Positions 1 through 12,300 of a DNA stretch of 64,000 nucleotides are shown in pieces; position 1 is the stretch's first letter, and each line of letters opens with the position of its first letter. The notes beneath the pieces are model-generated. The model saw only the letters and a program-made list of their open reading frames with translations. It did not search any database and was not told the DNA's origin. The position numbers were made by a program, and so were the translations under genes. The DNA comes from Chaetorhynchus papuensis (taxonomy: Eukaryota; Chordata; Aves; Passeriformes; Rhipiduridae): positions 741,313 through 805,312 of the forward strand of contig VWYX01000343.1 of assembly GCA_013396525.1 (NCBI GenBank). The letters run 5' to 3'.

Positions 1-3000
1 AGGTTCAAAAATAAAGTAGGTTTGTTTACGTATTTCTTATTTCCTTGTTTTCTGCCTCACTCTGTACGTACCAGTGTGGCTGTTTAGCATGTAAGTATGT
101 TAAACAAACACAGGAATTTACATGGGCACTCTTTTGTTCTCAAAATCAAAGCATATAAGCAGGACACTGTCAATGTAGTTTCTGTCAAGGCAGATACAGA
201 GTATGTTTATATTGGGTCAGTAATGATAGCCTGCAGAGGGCAAACACATTGAGAACTATCTACTGGGCTGTGCTCTGTTATTTTGTTATTTAGTGTAAGC
301 TTTAGTAGCTGGGATGTCAAGAGTTGTTAAGAAAGAACCAAGCACTCAGAGTTTGGCCAAACAATTTGATTCCTTAAAGTATTAGAAATACTTGCATTTA
401 AGATGCTAAATAAAAGGGCTTACAAAAACCAGAAATACGAAACAAGTAGTTTGGTAAATAGCTTACTTATAAAGTGCTTTAATAAGTGTCATTTGCTTGA
501 TTTATGAACACATTTGGATATAAAAATAATTATGTCTATTAATAAATGTTGTATTAGGAAACACAAGAGCTAATTTTACAGCTGTATCCTGATCCTAGTT
601 ACTTTGACCTTGACATGTAGTGCAACAATTTCACAGAGGTTTTTGTTGCCCTTAGGATGAGGAAATTTTAAAAAAATCACGGAGAAGGAAAGAGGGGCAG
701 AGAAATGGACTTTCTGTCTAGATAAATCTTTTACCTTTCATATGCATACTGTCAGGTGTTTATTCTACTGTCACGATGGAGCAGGACCAAGAATTGTGTT
801 AGAATAGGATATACATCAATTAATTTTGAAAAAGAAACAAAATCCAAGTAACCAGGAAAGCAGATGATCCAGGGTGAAGGTTTGGATGAGAACCTGAATA
901 TAAACGAGGAGAGAATAAAGGCAAAACAAAAGGGGTTGTGAAGCACAGGAGAGAGAGAAAAAGAAAGGAGCAGTACATAGAAAGGCCTCAGAAATCCTTT
1001 GATCACACAGTGGATTTAAATACACATAACAGGACAATCATCTACCTTAGGCTCAGCCTCAAAGAGAGGACGGATGTCAGTTTTAATGGAGCATAGACTC
1101 AGCTGAGGGAGAATCAAAGGCTCTGAAATTCAGATGTGGTAAGGAAATGTCCAGGAGAGATGGAGGGAGTGCAAGAGGGGTCTTACATATTTGGTTGTTA
1201 GAGAGTGCCCCTATCATGTAAGCATCCTAAGTGTTTTAAATGTTGTACGTCATAGCCATGAAAATACTGGGTACATGTTGGAGGCTAGTGGGTTTTGCAA
1301 CATAAAAGAAAACACATTCAGAGATGATAAGCAGTTGGAGTTCTTACAGCTTGGTCTGCAGCCAGGACCCCTCCTCGTCACTGAAAATGTGTAATGAGAA
1401 AAATCTGACCTCTATGAATTGTGTACAAGGAACATCTGTTTTAAGGAGGTGCTTTTGAGTAGACAGCTTGCTTATGCTACGAAGTTGTTAGGGCTGTCTG
1501 CAATTTTCCTCTCTCCATTTTTGAATCTTGATCTCAGTATATCAGATTGCCTCCATAAAATTATTCTTGCCTTGACTTTGTCATAGGAGTCATAAATAAA
1601 AACTCACTGACGTTCACACTTATTTTGTAATTGCATTAAGTAGATTAAGAGTATAGTAATCAAAACACCTCTGTATTGTTCTCGTAGCATATGAACAGTA
1701 AGGGCAAGTAAGAGTGACAAACATTTAAATCTCAATTGAGGTTCATAGCTTAAAACAAGAAAACCTCATGAACAGAGCTTGCAATTGGAATTAAATCAAG
1801 TTTCAGTATTTTCCATAAACCTTGATTAGAGAGGCTTGGTCAGTGTTTGTTCCTTTGAGAGCAAAGGGAGTTGCTCTTTTCACCCAAGGACAGATTTCCT
1901 AAATCTGCCTCAGAAATGAGAGAACAAGTGGAGGATGAGAGAACAGCCCTCTCTTCAGCAAACCTCTAGGCAACTCAAACATACTATTATTTCCTCTTTG
2001 CATTGGCTTTGTGTCCTGCTTGTGTACTATCCTCCTCCAGTAACAGGACCGGTGGGAGCAGTGGTTTATATTCCCAGCTGCTGCCTGCTGAGAACATTTT
2101 TCCCTTGCATACTCTTTATCTTATTTGTCCCAACCAAGCAGCATGATCTTTCTGCCTCCCAAGGTAACTTGAAGGTATAGAAGAGCATAACGAGTCCATC
2201 TTTCCATCCCAGGTCCCACCCACTAGCTGCATGACTTGAGAGAGAAATACAGAGTTCATCACAGGGCTGGGGAGACACTTACTCAATCATGCCACTACAC
2301 AGCTAGTTACATGGTTTTTTGAACGATACCTTGAACAACATAATGTTTTTAAGGAGGAAACCTCTGAAATTTTGATTCTCTTGATAGAGGAGGTAGGCTC
2401 GCATTTTTATGTGCTCTGCTTGGCAACACATGATATTCTGCAAGCATGCTTGTTTTGGCAGTGCACAAAATGATGTGCACATGCATATTGAAGGATCAAA
2501 TCAAACACCACAGCTTTAATTCTGGAGCAAGATTTTGTTTTACTGAGAAAGCTTATGGCCATTTAATTACATTTTATTGTTTTATAACAAATTACAGCAT
2601 TGAAATACTTGGCAGATTTGTTAGGAAAAAAAAAAGAAATAGCAAAAAGGCAATTTAGGGAGGGATGATTCAAGTTCCCATTATTTTAAAATTTGAAAAC
2701 AATTAAACTTTTCTTTATAGTTCTCCAAGTCACCCACTCTCATAAACTCAGAAATGTGATCTAAATGCAGCTGTGAAGCAGGGAGGTATTTTCTCCTGAT
2801 TTATTCAGGAATGTCACCATCCATTTCAGCACAGGAATATTAATTAGGGAGGCAAATGATAATAATGATATTAAGCAAAATAAAAGGAACAATCTAATTT
2901 AGTGATTTCAAGTTTATACAAGGAAGAATGGCAGGTGAAGAAGCTTCATGAACGAAGCATGAGGGAACCTCATCCCCGTCTTCAGCACTGGAAGTATTTT

Positions 3001-4096
3001 GCAGCTGAAATGTCAATAGCAGTAAGTGGTGAGTGCTCAAGGGGCTAATTTTCTGCCTCACAAGCTTTAGCCAAAGCTCGGGTGGCACCAGGCTTTTGAT
3101 TCAACTCAGTTTCACAAAACCATGTTGACTCCTTTGGGGTCTCAGTCTTCCTCCATTACAGATCCTGCTGCTCTCCCCCTCCCCAGTCCCTTCATCTCTT
3201 GTCTTACTCTGCTCAGGTACATGTGATTTCTGTAACACCTCCCTGCTGTTTCAGCAGTTGGTACAGAGAGAAGATTCCAAGGAGATGAGCAGAACAGATA
3301 TGGCCACACTCCTCAGCCCCTGGAACTTAAGCATTTAGGTAGTGGTCTCCTCAACTCTTCTTTTGTCTCTGAGTATGCACAGGTTGCCAGATGGCTAACA
3401 GAGGCAATGAAAGGAGTTTCTGTTCTCCTCTGGATGTTCTTCTTCTTCTGGCAGCTTCAGCTAATAAAATAAATCATATTTTCTTTTAGTGCATAAGATT
3501 TGTATGAATGTGTAAACAGCTTTCAACATTTGTCTGAGTTCCTGAGTAAGGAACTATTAGGTCTAAATACTTGTCAGCTGAAAGAGAAGTGCTTAGATTC
3601 GGGACCTTCCCCATGTTTAATTTGCAGTACACTCTCACGTCTCTTAAATTTGACATGGTGTAGAAAAGATGATCAAAGCCATTTAGTAGTTTCAGCACAG
3701 ATACTCCCAGCTGGAGAATTTAGCTAAATTAGCCATTTAACACCTGCACTTGGCTTCAGTCTTGCTCTTGGTGGAGTATATAAGGTGGTGTTTAAGGGTA
3801 ATTGTGTTAGGAGGGCTGTCTGCTGGCACAGAGCACTGTTTTGAGTGGCTGAACAGGACGTAAACTTGTGCTATGGATGTTTTAGATGACGCTATTGCCA
3901 CCTGTGGGGCACTGGCTAACTCAGGAGCAGAATCTTTGAAGACACATGTGCTGGCCTGTTGCTTGTATCTCTGTATTCAAAGATATGGTTCTGGCTGCCT
4001 TGGTTGTGCAAGGCATGTGAAATGAAGCCATAAGGATTTAAAAAGCACATATCTATTTGTCCACAAAATAAAGGGAAAAATAAACCTTTTGGCTGG

Positions 4097-4152
4097 TTTT
4101 TTTTTGTTGGGGGGGGGGGTTTTTGGTTGTTGTTGTTTGGTTGTTTTTTTTT
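4097..4152. repeat. G/T-rich low-complexity tract with an 11-G run
   Basis: The plus strand is almost purely G and T over about 55 bases. It includes an uninterrupted run of 11 G at 4109-4119 flanked by T runs and GTT repeats. Similar strand-asymmetric tracts recur at 13.3, 32.0 and 45.7 kb. Confidence 0.85.
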
Positions 4153-4218
4153 CCTCAGAGCATTCTGATTTGAAAAGGAAAATTATACATGCATTAGTTT
4201 AAAGCTACATATTTTGTG

Positions 4219-4454
4219 ACACTTTATAACATCTTTCCATTTCTAATGTGTAGAAATATTTCAAGAATCACCATCATACCCATTTGTGGGTACATTCCCT
4301 AGAACACTGTTTTAGTACAAGATAAAGTATATGAAAATACTACAGCATTTTTCAATCATAATTATACTTTGATAAATTTATCAAAATTTCTAATTATTTC
4401 AATGTACACTTTATAACATCTTTCCATTTCTAATGTGTAGGAATATTTCAAGAA
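4219..4454. repeat. Pair of 49-bp direct repeats 187 bp apart
   Basis: Copy one is 4219-4267 and copy two is 4406-4454. Both begin ACACTTTATAAC and end ATATTTCAAGAA. I count one difference in 49 positions. The spacer between them is about 138 bp of AT-rich DNA. The near identity implies a recent local duplication or gene-conversion event, or an assembly effect. Confidence 0.9.
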
Positions 4455-4713
4455 GTAGAAAGGATAGTAAAATTGAAAGGGCGGATTTTAGTTTATTGTT
4501 TGGAAACTGGTCAACAAGCTTTTAATCTCTGTATAAAATCCGGAAGGTAATGATTACTAGGAATCCATGTGGTGTTCCTGCAGAAACTGATCTAATATTC
4601 TCCAGCTGTAAACCAAGTATTACAAGAGTAAGAAAGAGGCAGTTTAACTTCCAGTATCTGTGTGGAAAATAATGATACATTTTTTATTTCTGATCTATCT
4701 TTTTTCTTATATA

Positions 4714-4767
4714 CAGGATGGAGTTGTCATTAAAAAGAAACCATTCTAAATACAGAAGGCTTATAGA
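4714..4767 (+). repeat. Copy 1 of a dispersed 54-bp repeat
   Basis: This stretch begins CAGGATG, contains AAACCATTCTAAA and ACAGAAGG, and resembles 5562-5614 at roughly 85 percent by eye. Flanks do not match, so it is a short duplicated or dispersed motif of unknown origin. Confidence 0.6.
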
Positions 4768-5561
4768 GTTCAATTTCGTCTCCCCATCCCCAAACAGTGT
4801 CCACAACAACACAGTCAAGGATGGACAAATTTCAGTAGTTACTGAAAACAGGAGAAAGCACAGGAGTTAGACCCCAGAAAAAGTGACAGGTATCTGGGAG
4901 CAAAGTGCTGGGTTGTCTATGTGCAGGGAATATACTATTGTCTCCAGGAGGAGAAAATAAAATAATAGTGCTCAAGGATGCTATGCAACTGAAATCACCA
5001 TAAGATTATGAAACTTTACTGCTCCCATCCCATGCTAGACTGTGTGCCTGAGAATGCATAGGCACAGCTACAAGAGAGACTTGGGGTTTTTTACCTACAA
5101 TAGTAAAAACCTATCATCTCTGGCGATTTTCTGTTGCTAAAACAATTTAGTGCTTAATATATCCCAGCCTTCTGCGAGCTCTGTGCTGTTTGCATCTTCC
5201 ACCAGGTAAAAGCAGAAGTCATTTGTGCCACAGGATGTCTAATGCCACCCCTACTTTTGTTGTTCAGATGGTTGATAACCCTAAGAAAGAGGCACTGTCA
5301 CAATCACATGGATCTAGTGATCCCCATTCTCTGTAACATGGAGGAAAACATTATAAATTGAATTGTAACAGTTTTAGGATATTCCATATCAGTGATTCCA
5401 AGCAAAGCCTGCTCTCAGTCTACTTCGATCTGAGCTTCAAGGCTCCCTAAGTTCCCAGTTTTTTCCCTTTTGTTCCCGTGTCAGAACTGTGCATACTGAT
5501 CCATTTTTATCTCTAACATCTACTGTGACTGACCTCTGCAGATATCCTCCTAGGCCATGTG

Positions 5562-5614
5562 CAGGATGTAACTGTCATAAAAATAAACCATTCTAAACAC
5601 AGAAGGTCTATAAA
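5562..5614 (+). repeat. Copy 2 of a dispersed 54-bp repeat
   Basis: Direct-orientation partner of 4714-4767, sharing CAGGATG, AAACCATTCTAAA and ACAGAAGG with scattered substitutions and one small gap. Homology is not visible beyond this block. Confidence 0.6.
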
Positions 5615-6897
5615 CCGTGCACTGGTAACAATTCCTTTTCAATTTATTTATGGATGATTTTCTTGAATTATTGTACGACATTTCAGCAATAGCAAAAAAA
5701 TCCAAGTTATTAACCCTTTGGCGCAGAAGTGAAACTTGAAGATGCCTGTACAGTAACATTGCTTTAACTGATGTTATTCTCTGCTGGAGATAAAGCTCTT
5801 AAGTCACAACTAGCCCCTTCGTTTACACTACTTTAAAGCTAAATATGCAAACATTTGTTCAGGATGGACTTCTTGCAGCAAAGAGAGGTTCTGCTTTGTC
5901 CAACATATTCTGTCTGGAAAGGAAGGCTATTTTCTGGTCATGTTGGCAAGCCTCTAGGGAATGTGATTCATCTTCTCTGTCCTGTTGCCTGTGCAAATAA
6001 GCAGCTGCAGGAAAGCAGGTTAAGTAACTTTCTAACTAGTGGATGAGGTAGTTTCAAAACACAGATATCTCTCTTATCCGATGAAGCCATGTGCCAGCTG
6101 CTACTTAGGATAAACTAAACTCTCAACAAGGACCACAGCTTGTTTTATTAAGTTATCTATAAATTTCCAGAATGAGATCTTAATCTATAAAGAACTGTTG
6201 AGTCAGATGATTCTTAGCCTAAATAAAAGGGAAAATGTTGCGGAAAATAAAGGTCAAATCGCAAAAATATAATTAGCCTTGTCAGGCCTAATCTAAACTG
6301 TTACACAAAGTGCTCATGATGTTTTATTGGTAAATAAAAAAAAAATAACATTATGCATAATTCCCCTCCAGGGCATCTGTAAAAGGGGCCTGCTCTCTCA
6401 CAGCATGGTTCACTCTGACACAGACAACTATGTTGTGTCACACAGCATGACTTTGTGTAGGGACTAAGGTCCTAAACACTTTCTTTTCCACTATTGTTGC
6501 CTTCACTGCTAGTGGTACTAAAAAAGAATAAAGTTTTTATGCCAAAAGTTTCTATTGCCACAGTAGTGTTACTGAATGTTAACCATGAGACTAGATTACA
6601 CAATCAAACTATTTCATAAATTAGCTGTTGTCATGCATCTTTTCCCAAAACAGTAGAGATTCTTAGTAACAAACCCCCCTCTTGATTAAAGGGAAATGTT
6701 GCACAAAATGCTTCATAGAGTTGATATCTGACCAAAAATGCTTAAATCCACAGACTTTCAAGAATTCTGCAGTACCATTTGAACTTTATCACTGGAACCG
6801 ATCTTTAGCCTAAGTACTTTGCTATTTTTTTTAGCTTTAGTACATAAAGACTCAGGATTCTAAACCACCAAAGATAAATCCAATTTTTTTTCATTTT

Positions 6898-7778
6898 CAG
6901 AGTATCCTAGAATATTCTGAGTTGGAAGGCACCCATGAGGATTGTTGAGTCCAACTCCTCGCCCCACACAGGACACCCCAAGAATCACACCATGTGTCTG
7001 AGAGCGTTGTCCAAACACTTCTTGAACTCTGTCAGGCTTGGTGCTGTGACCACTTTTCTGGAGAGCCTCTTCCAGAGTCCAGCCACCCTCTGGGTGAAAA
7101 CTTTCTCCTGATATCCCACTTAAATCTCCTCTGACACAGCTTCACACCATTCCTCAGGTCCTGTCACTGATCACCAGACAGAGGAGATCAGTGCCTGCCC
7201 CTCTCGTCCCCTCACAAGGAAGTTGCAGACTGCAATGAGGTCTCCCCTCAGTCTCCTCCAGGCTGAACAGACCAAGTGACCTCAGCCCCTCCTCACACAG
7301 CTTCCCCTCAGCGTCCTTGTCCACCTTCACAGCACTCCTGTGGACACCATCTAATAGCTTTATTCTTATGTTGTGGTGCCTGAAACTGCCCCCAGAACTT
7401 GAGGTGAGGCCGCCCCAGTGCAGAGCAGAGCGGGACAATCCCCTCCCCTGCCTGGCTGGCGATGCTGTGCCTGATGCACCCCTGGACACACCTGGCCCTC
7501 CTGGCTGCCAGGGCACTGCTGACTCATATTCAACTTTCTGTTGACCAGGACCCCCAGGTCCCTTCCTGCAGGGTTGTTCTCCAGCTGTTCCCCAGTCTGT
7601 GCACACAACCAGGATTGCCCCATTCCAGGTGCAGAATCCAGCACTTTCCCTTGTTGAACGTCATAGAGCTGCTGATTGCCCAATCTTCTGATTTGTTGAG
7701 GTCACTGCAGGGCCTCCTTGCCCTTGAGGGAGTCAACAACTCCTCCCAATCTAGTGTCATTGGCAAACTTACTAAGTA
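6898..7778 (-). mobile_element. CR1 LINE 3' fragment, minus strand, 5'-truncated
   Basis: Read on the minus strand, this is the 3' portion of a chicken-repeat-1 (CR1) non-LTR retrotransposon. The left edge carries the element's 3' end, a degenerate form of the CR1 terminus next to GAGTTGGAAGG. Rightward it runs back through the C-terminal coding region, where the minus frame shows the hallmark peptide LFSLEE and the ISDRT segment, toward the reverse-transcriptase end, then stops abruptly. About 880 bp remain of an element of several kilobases; such 5' truncation is usual for LINEs. A 150-codon minus-strand frame at 7154-7606 is a shifted remnant of this region, not a host gene. Exact subfamily is not assigned. 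Confidence 0.93.
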
Positions 7779-9162
7779 ATTTTAATTAATTTTAATAACT
7801 TTAGTAGTTTAATTTTATTAATTTAATTACTAATTTAATAGTCAAGCAAAATGTGGAGACAGAACTTAAAATAAGAAATTAAACTCTCCTAACAATACAT
7901 TCAATGGCTAATCACTTTTTCCTGTAGCTGTAGAATGCTGCAGTAGTGTCTTCACCTATTCAATCTAGTATAATAAAGATTAAATAAATATTAGACAAGT
8001 ACCTTCACCATTGTACCAAAGGGTATGCCTCATGTGCAAAGGTCTACAGAAGGTCTCAAGTCTCTGGTTATCCCTATTGCAAGTTTTCTGTTTGCAACAG
8101 AAAGTGGAGGCCAGAAGGTCTGAATCAATGAAATACCACTGAATAGAACGATTGAGTTATTTCTTCCAGCTAATAACGGAACTCATTTTTTTATATTGCC
8201 TTTATTTATCTGCTTTAGAAAATTATTTTTTCATTTTTTTTAGAAATTCCAAACTGTGGTGGGCAGATGTCTTAATAAATGTTTATACAATAGTAAAATT
8301 TTACCTTCAAAATTTTTACCTAATAAGGCTAGTGAAAATTCCAGCTAGAAATATATTCCACTCACAGGAAGATTATAGATCTGGGCACTTAAAACCTTTG
8401 CATCACCTCCTTTGTAGGAATTGTCTGAGATTTTCAACCTGAAAGTTATTGGAACTACATTCCACTAGACTCTACACCATTAGATATAACAACAGACCAT
8501 GGAACACTGTATCAGAGATGTTTCACAAAAGGTCATTTACTTCTGAGTCATCAAAATAGGTTACCAAAGAGCATTTAAGCTTCCATTAAGTAGCAATCCC
8601 TTATTAAACTACATTACAGAATGAATAATGTCCTCAATATTCCTAAATGGCCACAATGATTTCATAAAGGTTATCTGTAATACACCATTGAAAATTCTAA
8701 AAAAATAAGCCTCTTTCTTTATTTACATGGCAGAAATTCTTCAGATAAGATAAATGAGCAAACTAAAATTTGGCAGAACTAATTAATTTGGAGTGGGACT
8801 TGACAATTAAATGTATCTATAAAAGTCTAACATTTGCAGAAGAAGTAAAGGACAAATTAGGCACCATCTCATTATTTTTTTAATCCAAGCTAAAATATTG
8901 CTAAGTAGGATGTAGCTCTAAGGTGTTTGTGACATTCAGATTACTGTGCATAAGGATATCCTTGTGGTACATGCAGATTGTGTAGAAGCTCCAACTCATG
9001 GACAGCCCCCATGACACTTCAGGTTCCTTGCCTACTCTAAGAAAGGCTTTTGCTGATAAGTAGAAGTGCACTAGTCTGCAACTTTTCATGATTTTTCAAT
9101 GGAGTAAAGATACTGGAGAATTACAATAATTAAATGTAATTAATGAGCCCACCATGCAGAAA
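7779..9162. other. AT-rich spacer between CR1 fragments
   Basis: The first 75 bases are a TTTAATTA-rich simple stretch adjoining the truncated CR1. The rest is unique AT-rich sequence. I see no gene or recognisable repeat. Confidence 0.55.
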
Positions 9163-9395
9163 TGCACTCTTGCAGCAAGAGAGGCCAAAGAATGTCCTGG
9201 CCTGGACTAAGATAGGTGCTGCCCCCAGATCAAAGGATGTAGTTCTCCTTCTCTGCTCTGCACTGGTGAGGCCACATGTAGAGTGCTGTGTCCAGTTCTG
9301 GGCTCCCCAGTACAAGGGACACATGGACACACTGGAGTCCAGTGAAGGGCCACAAAGATGACGAAGGGACTGAAGCATCTCCTTCCTCTTGAAGA
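9163..9395 (+). mobile_element. Short internal CR1 LINE fragment, plus strand
   Basis: The plus strand carries the CR1 block around CACTGGTGAGGCCACA, then CAGTTCTGGGCTCCCCAG, then GGGCCACAAAGATGA and a GGACTGAAGCATCTC block. These are the conserved segments downstream of the reverse transcriptase. The piece lacks the CR1 3' terminus as well as everything upstream, so it is truncated on both sides. Only about 230 bp survive. Confidence 0.9.
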
Positions 9396-12300
9396 AGAAT
9401 TTTAAAAAAAGGCAAGTATAAACAATGTTACATCTTCATACTTGTAATAGAGACTATAGATGAGAACAGGGCGATCCATGAGACAATCAGCTTGTTATGT
9501 CTTTGTTGAAGCATGCACTTCCTGTCGTGTTCTGCATACCTGTCTGGAGAGGGATTCAGCAGGCTCTTACAAAAATGTATGCTGTAGTCTTTTCTGGCAG
9601 TGTTCAAGGAATGAGAGATCCAGGTTTAAAAGTGACATGGAAAAGTGTGTATACAGAGTACTGGGGCACCCTTCCTGAAATACTGAGTATCTGCCACAAA
9701 CTAGAAGGTCTTGTTCAGCCTGGAACAGCAGCTGTGACAATCACCAAGACCCTGACTGATGAGAAGAGATGGAAGTAGTACAGCTGGTTTAGTCTAGGGA
9801 AGTAAAAAAGGTGAAGGAGAGCTAAAAGATTACAACTGCCAACAAATTCAAGTGTTTCTCAGTTTCCAGCTAGAGAATTGCAGTAGTGTGACTTTTTAAA
9901 ACATAGTTTGATAAGGCCACACAATATAATACCAAGTGATTATTTTTCATTGTGGAAAAACAGATAGTGTGATTTAAATTATTGTTTCCAGACCTGTCTG
10001 GACATAAGGACAGAAACGAATAACTTGTCAACATGTTTCTTTCAATATTTGAAAACAGTATTATTGTACTTCAGCTCTAGTTTTGGCTAAGCCTAAAATG
10101 TCCAGTTATTTTTATTCCGCAAAACTGTAATATTCAAGCTACCAAATGCAGGTAGACAGCGTAAATAGGCTCTTTATTCTAGAACCTTATTTACTCACTC
10201 TGGTGTCAGTTCTGGGCTGTTCAGTCTAATTTGGTTCTTTGTACTTTCAGTTACATGGACATGTTGGAACCACAGATGTTACAGTGAAGCAGATTTCATA
10301 TTACTTCAAGGATCTCAGCATGAAAAGTTGGTTTCAGGTAGTGGTGAGTAATTGAGTTGGTACTTTGTGATTCAATGCAAAGAGAGGCAGGGAAAATAAA
10401 TGCAATTAATATACTCCTCAATCTCAAATTTATTTGTTTTGGTTGGTCTGATTTTTTTTTTTTTAAGAAGAGAAACAAGTACAAAACCATAGAAGCCTCC
10501 ACATGTTTCACCATCATAGTTCAAACAGATTGAATCCTAATTCAGTTTAAGTCTGTCAAACTAGATTGTGGAAATTCAAATGTCCTGCATAACAAAAAAC
10601 GAAGCGGTCAACTATGTGACAAAACTGTCTGTGTTCAGATCAATTTATTTCATTCTGGTTAATGGGACTATAATGTTTTAGTTGAATACAGTATTGGATT
10701 TAGTTTGTAATGGGCCTTTTGGGATGAACATACATATTCCAGTTCAAAACATATGGTACATTTTAAAACAGAGGATTTAAAAAAATGTATTTTCTTAGGA
10801 AGAGAGGGGAGTTCATGCTGCCAAGAGAAGTATGTTAGACAGACATTTTTGGGTTACTGGGACCAATCAGATATAGATCTCTAATTATCTCTAAACCTTT
10901 AAATTTTCAAAACTTCTGATAGCTTATGATAAACTAGTGAATCTTCTCAGTCCAGTTTCTGGCAAGAATGGATATGCTCCTCAAAAAACAATACAATTCC
11001 TGATTTTATGTACTGTTTTAGCTTTGGGATAAATGGGTATGGGAAAAAGAAACCCAAACAAGAGTTGCAGCAGCTAGTAGTAGGAGGCTAATTTTTAAGA
11101 CTGGGCCACTTCACCATGGTTTGTTTATTGGGTTCTTAGAATTTGAAAGGTGAAAGGAATGACTTGATCCTTCCTCCTTGTAATCCCACATTGTATGATT
11201 CTGCATTTATGAACAACAAATTAATTCTAGTCTTTTGCTTTATTCCAGAGGTCACACAAAGTTTTTGTCTTTTTTTAAATTTTAACTGTGAACTAGAGGT
11301 ACTGTGGTATAAATATTTTCATCTCATATCTTGAAAGTATCTGTAATGGATTGTTTGCAACAGAACATACATTTTCTGTGTGCATCTGGGGTGTTACACC
11401 ACAATAATTTACACGAATCTGTGATCGATTTTCCAGAACATACCAAGACAAGGGTTATATTCCATCCCCTTCACCCCCCAGTTATTAAGAGGTTATTATG
11501 AGGAATTCTTTCCAGGGACTTTGTGACAAAGGTCAAAGGAAAACTCATTTCTTGTCCCTGGGCTTTATTTGCCTTGTCTTTTGCATAACAAATTTTTCCC
11601 TAAAATATCTTGTAATGAAGCGAAAGAATTCTCCCCTTCTCTCGCATGGCAAACCCTGTGACCATTGTCACAACACAAGGATAATTTATCCTCCTGTCTC
11701 TAGGGCTCGCACATAATTACTCTATAGGTTTTTGCTGAATGAAGGTAGGACTCTTTCTTTGTCTTATTGCAGCATCCAAGAGTTTACAGCTGCTAAAATA
11801 ATTGTCATTACATTGATGCTGAAGAGAAAATGAAGTATCATCCCAGTGTACCTTTCTGCTCTGAAATGTGTGTAAAGAGGATGTGCTAGTCTTTGGCTGT
11901 TTTTAAACTCTTTATTACCAACCTGAGATCATGTCCTCTTCCTCATTGATGGAGCCTGAGTAATAAAACGCTGCAAGTACAAAAAATTGCTAGGAGTCTT
12001 CCTTATATCTCATATGACTTTTTATAGATTACAGCAATAGAAAGATTTGTATGCTGTCTTTGATTTCTGCTTTCCTACATACAACAATTTTCATTTTTGG
12101 ATCTTACTATATTTTACTGTATAACTTGCAATATTCAAGTCCTGAGGTTATGAACAAGAAAAATGCAAAGGTAAGCAGAGAGTTTAGGATGATGAAACAG
12201 ATTGGCTGAAGACTACTAATAACTTCAATAATTTTGAGCTTTAGGAGTGACACATTAAGTCTAGAAGGCTCAGATTTTGTACACTCCTTTCAGAAGCAAT

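Larger units (their letters stand above)
1..6897. other. Unique AT-rich non-coding DNA
   Basis: No recognisable gene, exon or large interspersed repeat is visible. The open frames are 60-85 codons long, overlap one another on both strands and show no family resemblance, as expected by chance. The stretch holds a G/T-rich tract near 4.1 kb, a 49-bp near-identical direct repeat near 4.2-4.5 kb and a weaker repeated 54-bp motif at 4.7 and 5.6 kb. It could be intron or intergenic spacer. Confidence 0.6.

Noticed and set aside
7154..7606. 150-codon minus-strand open frame as a host gene
   Set aside because: It lies wholly inside the CR1 3' region and contains CR1 C-terminal peptide remnants.
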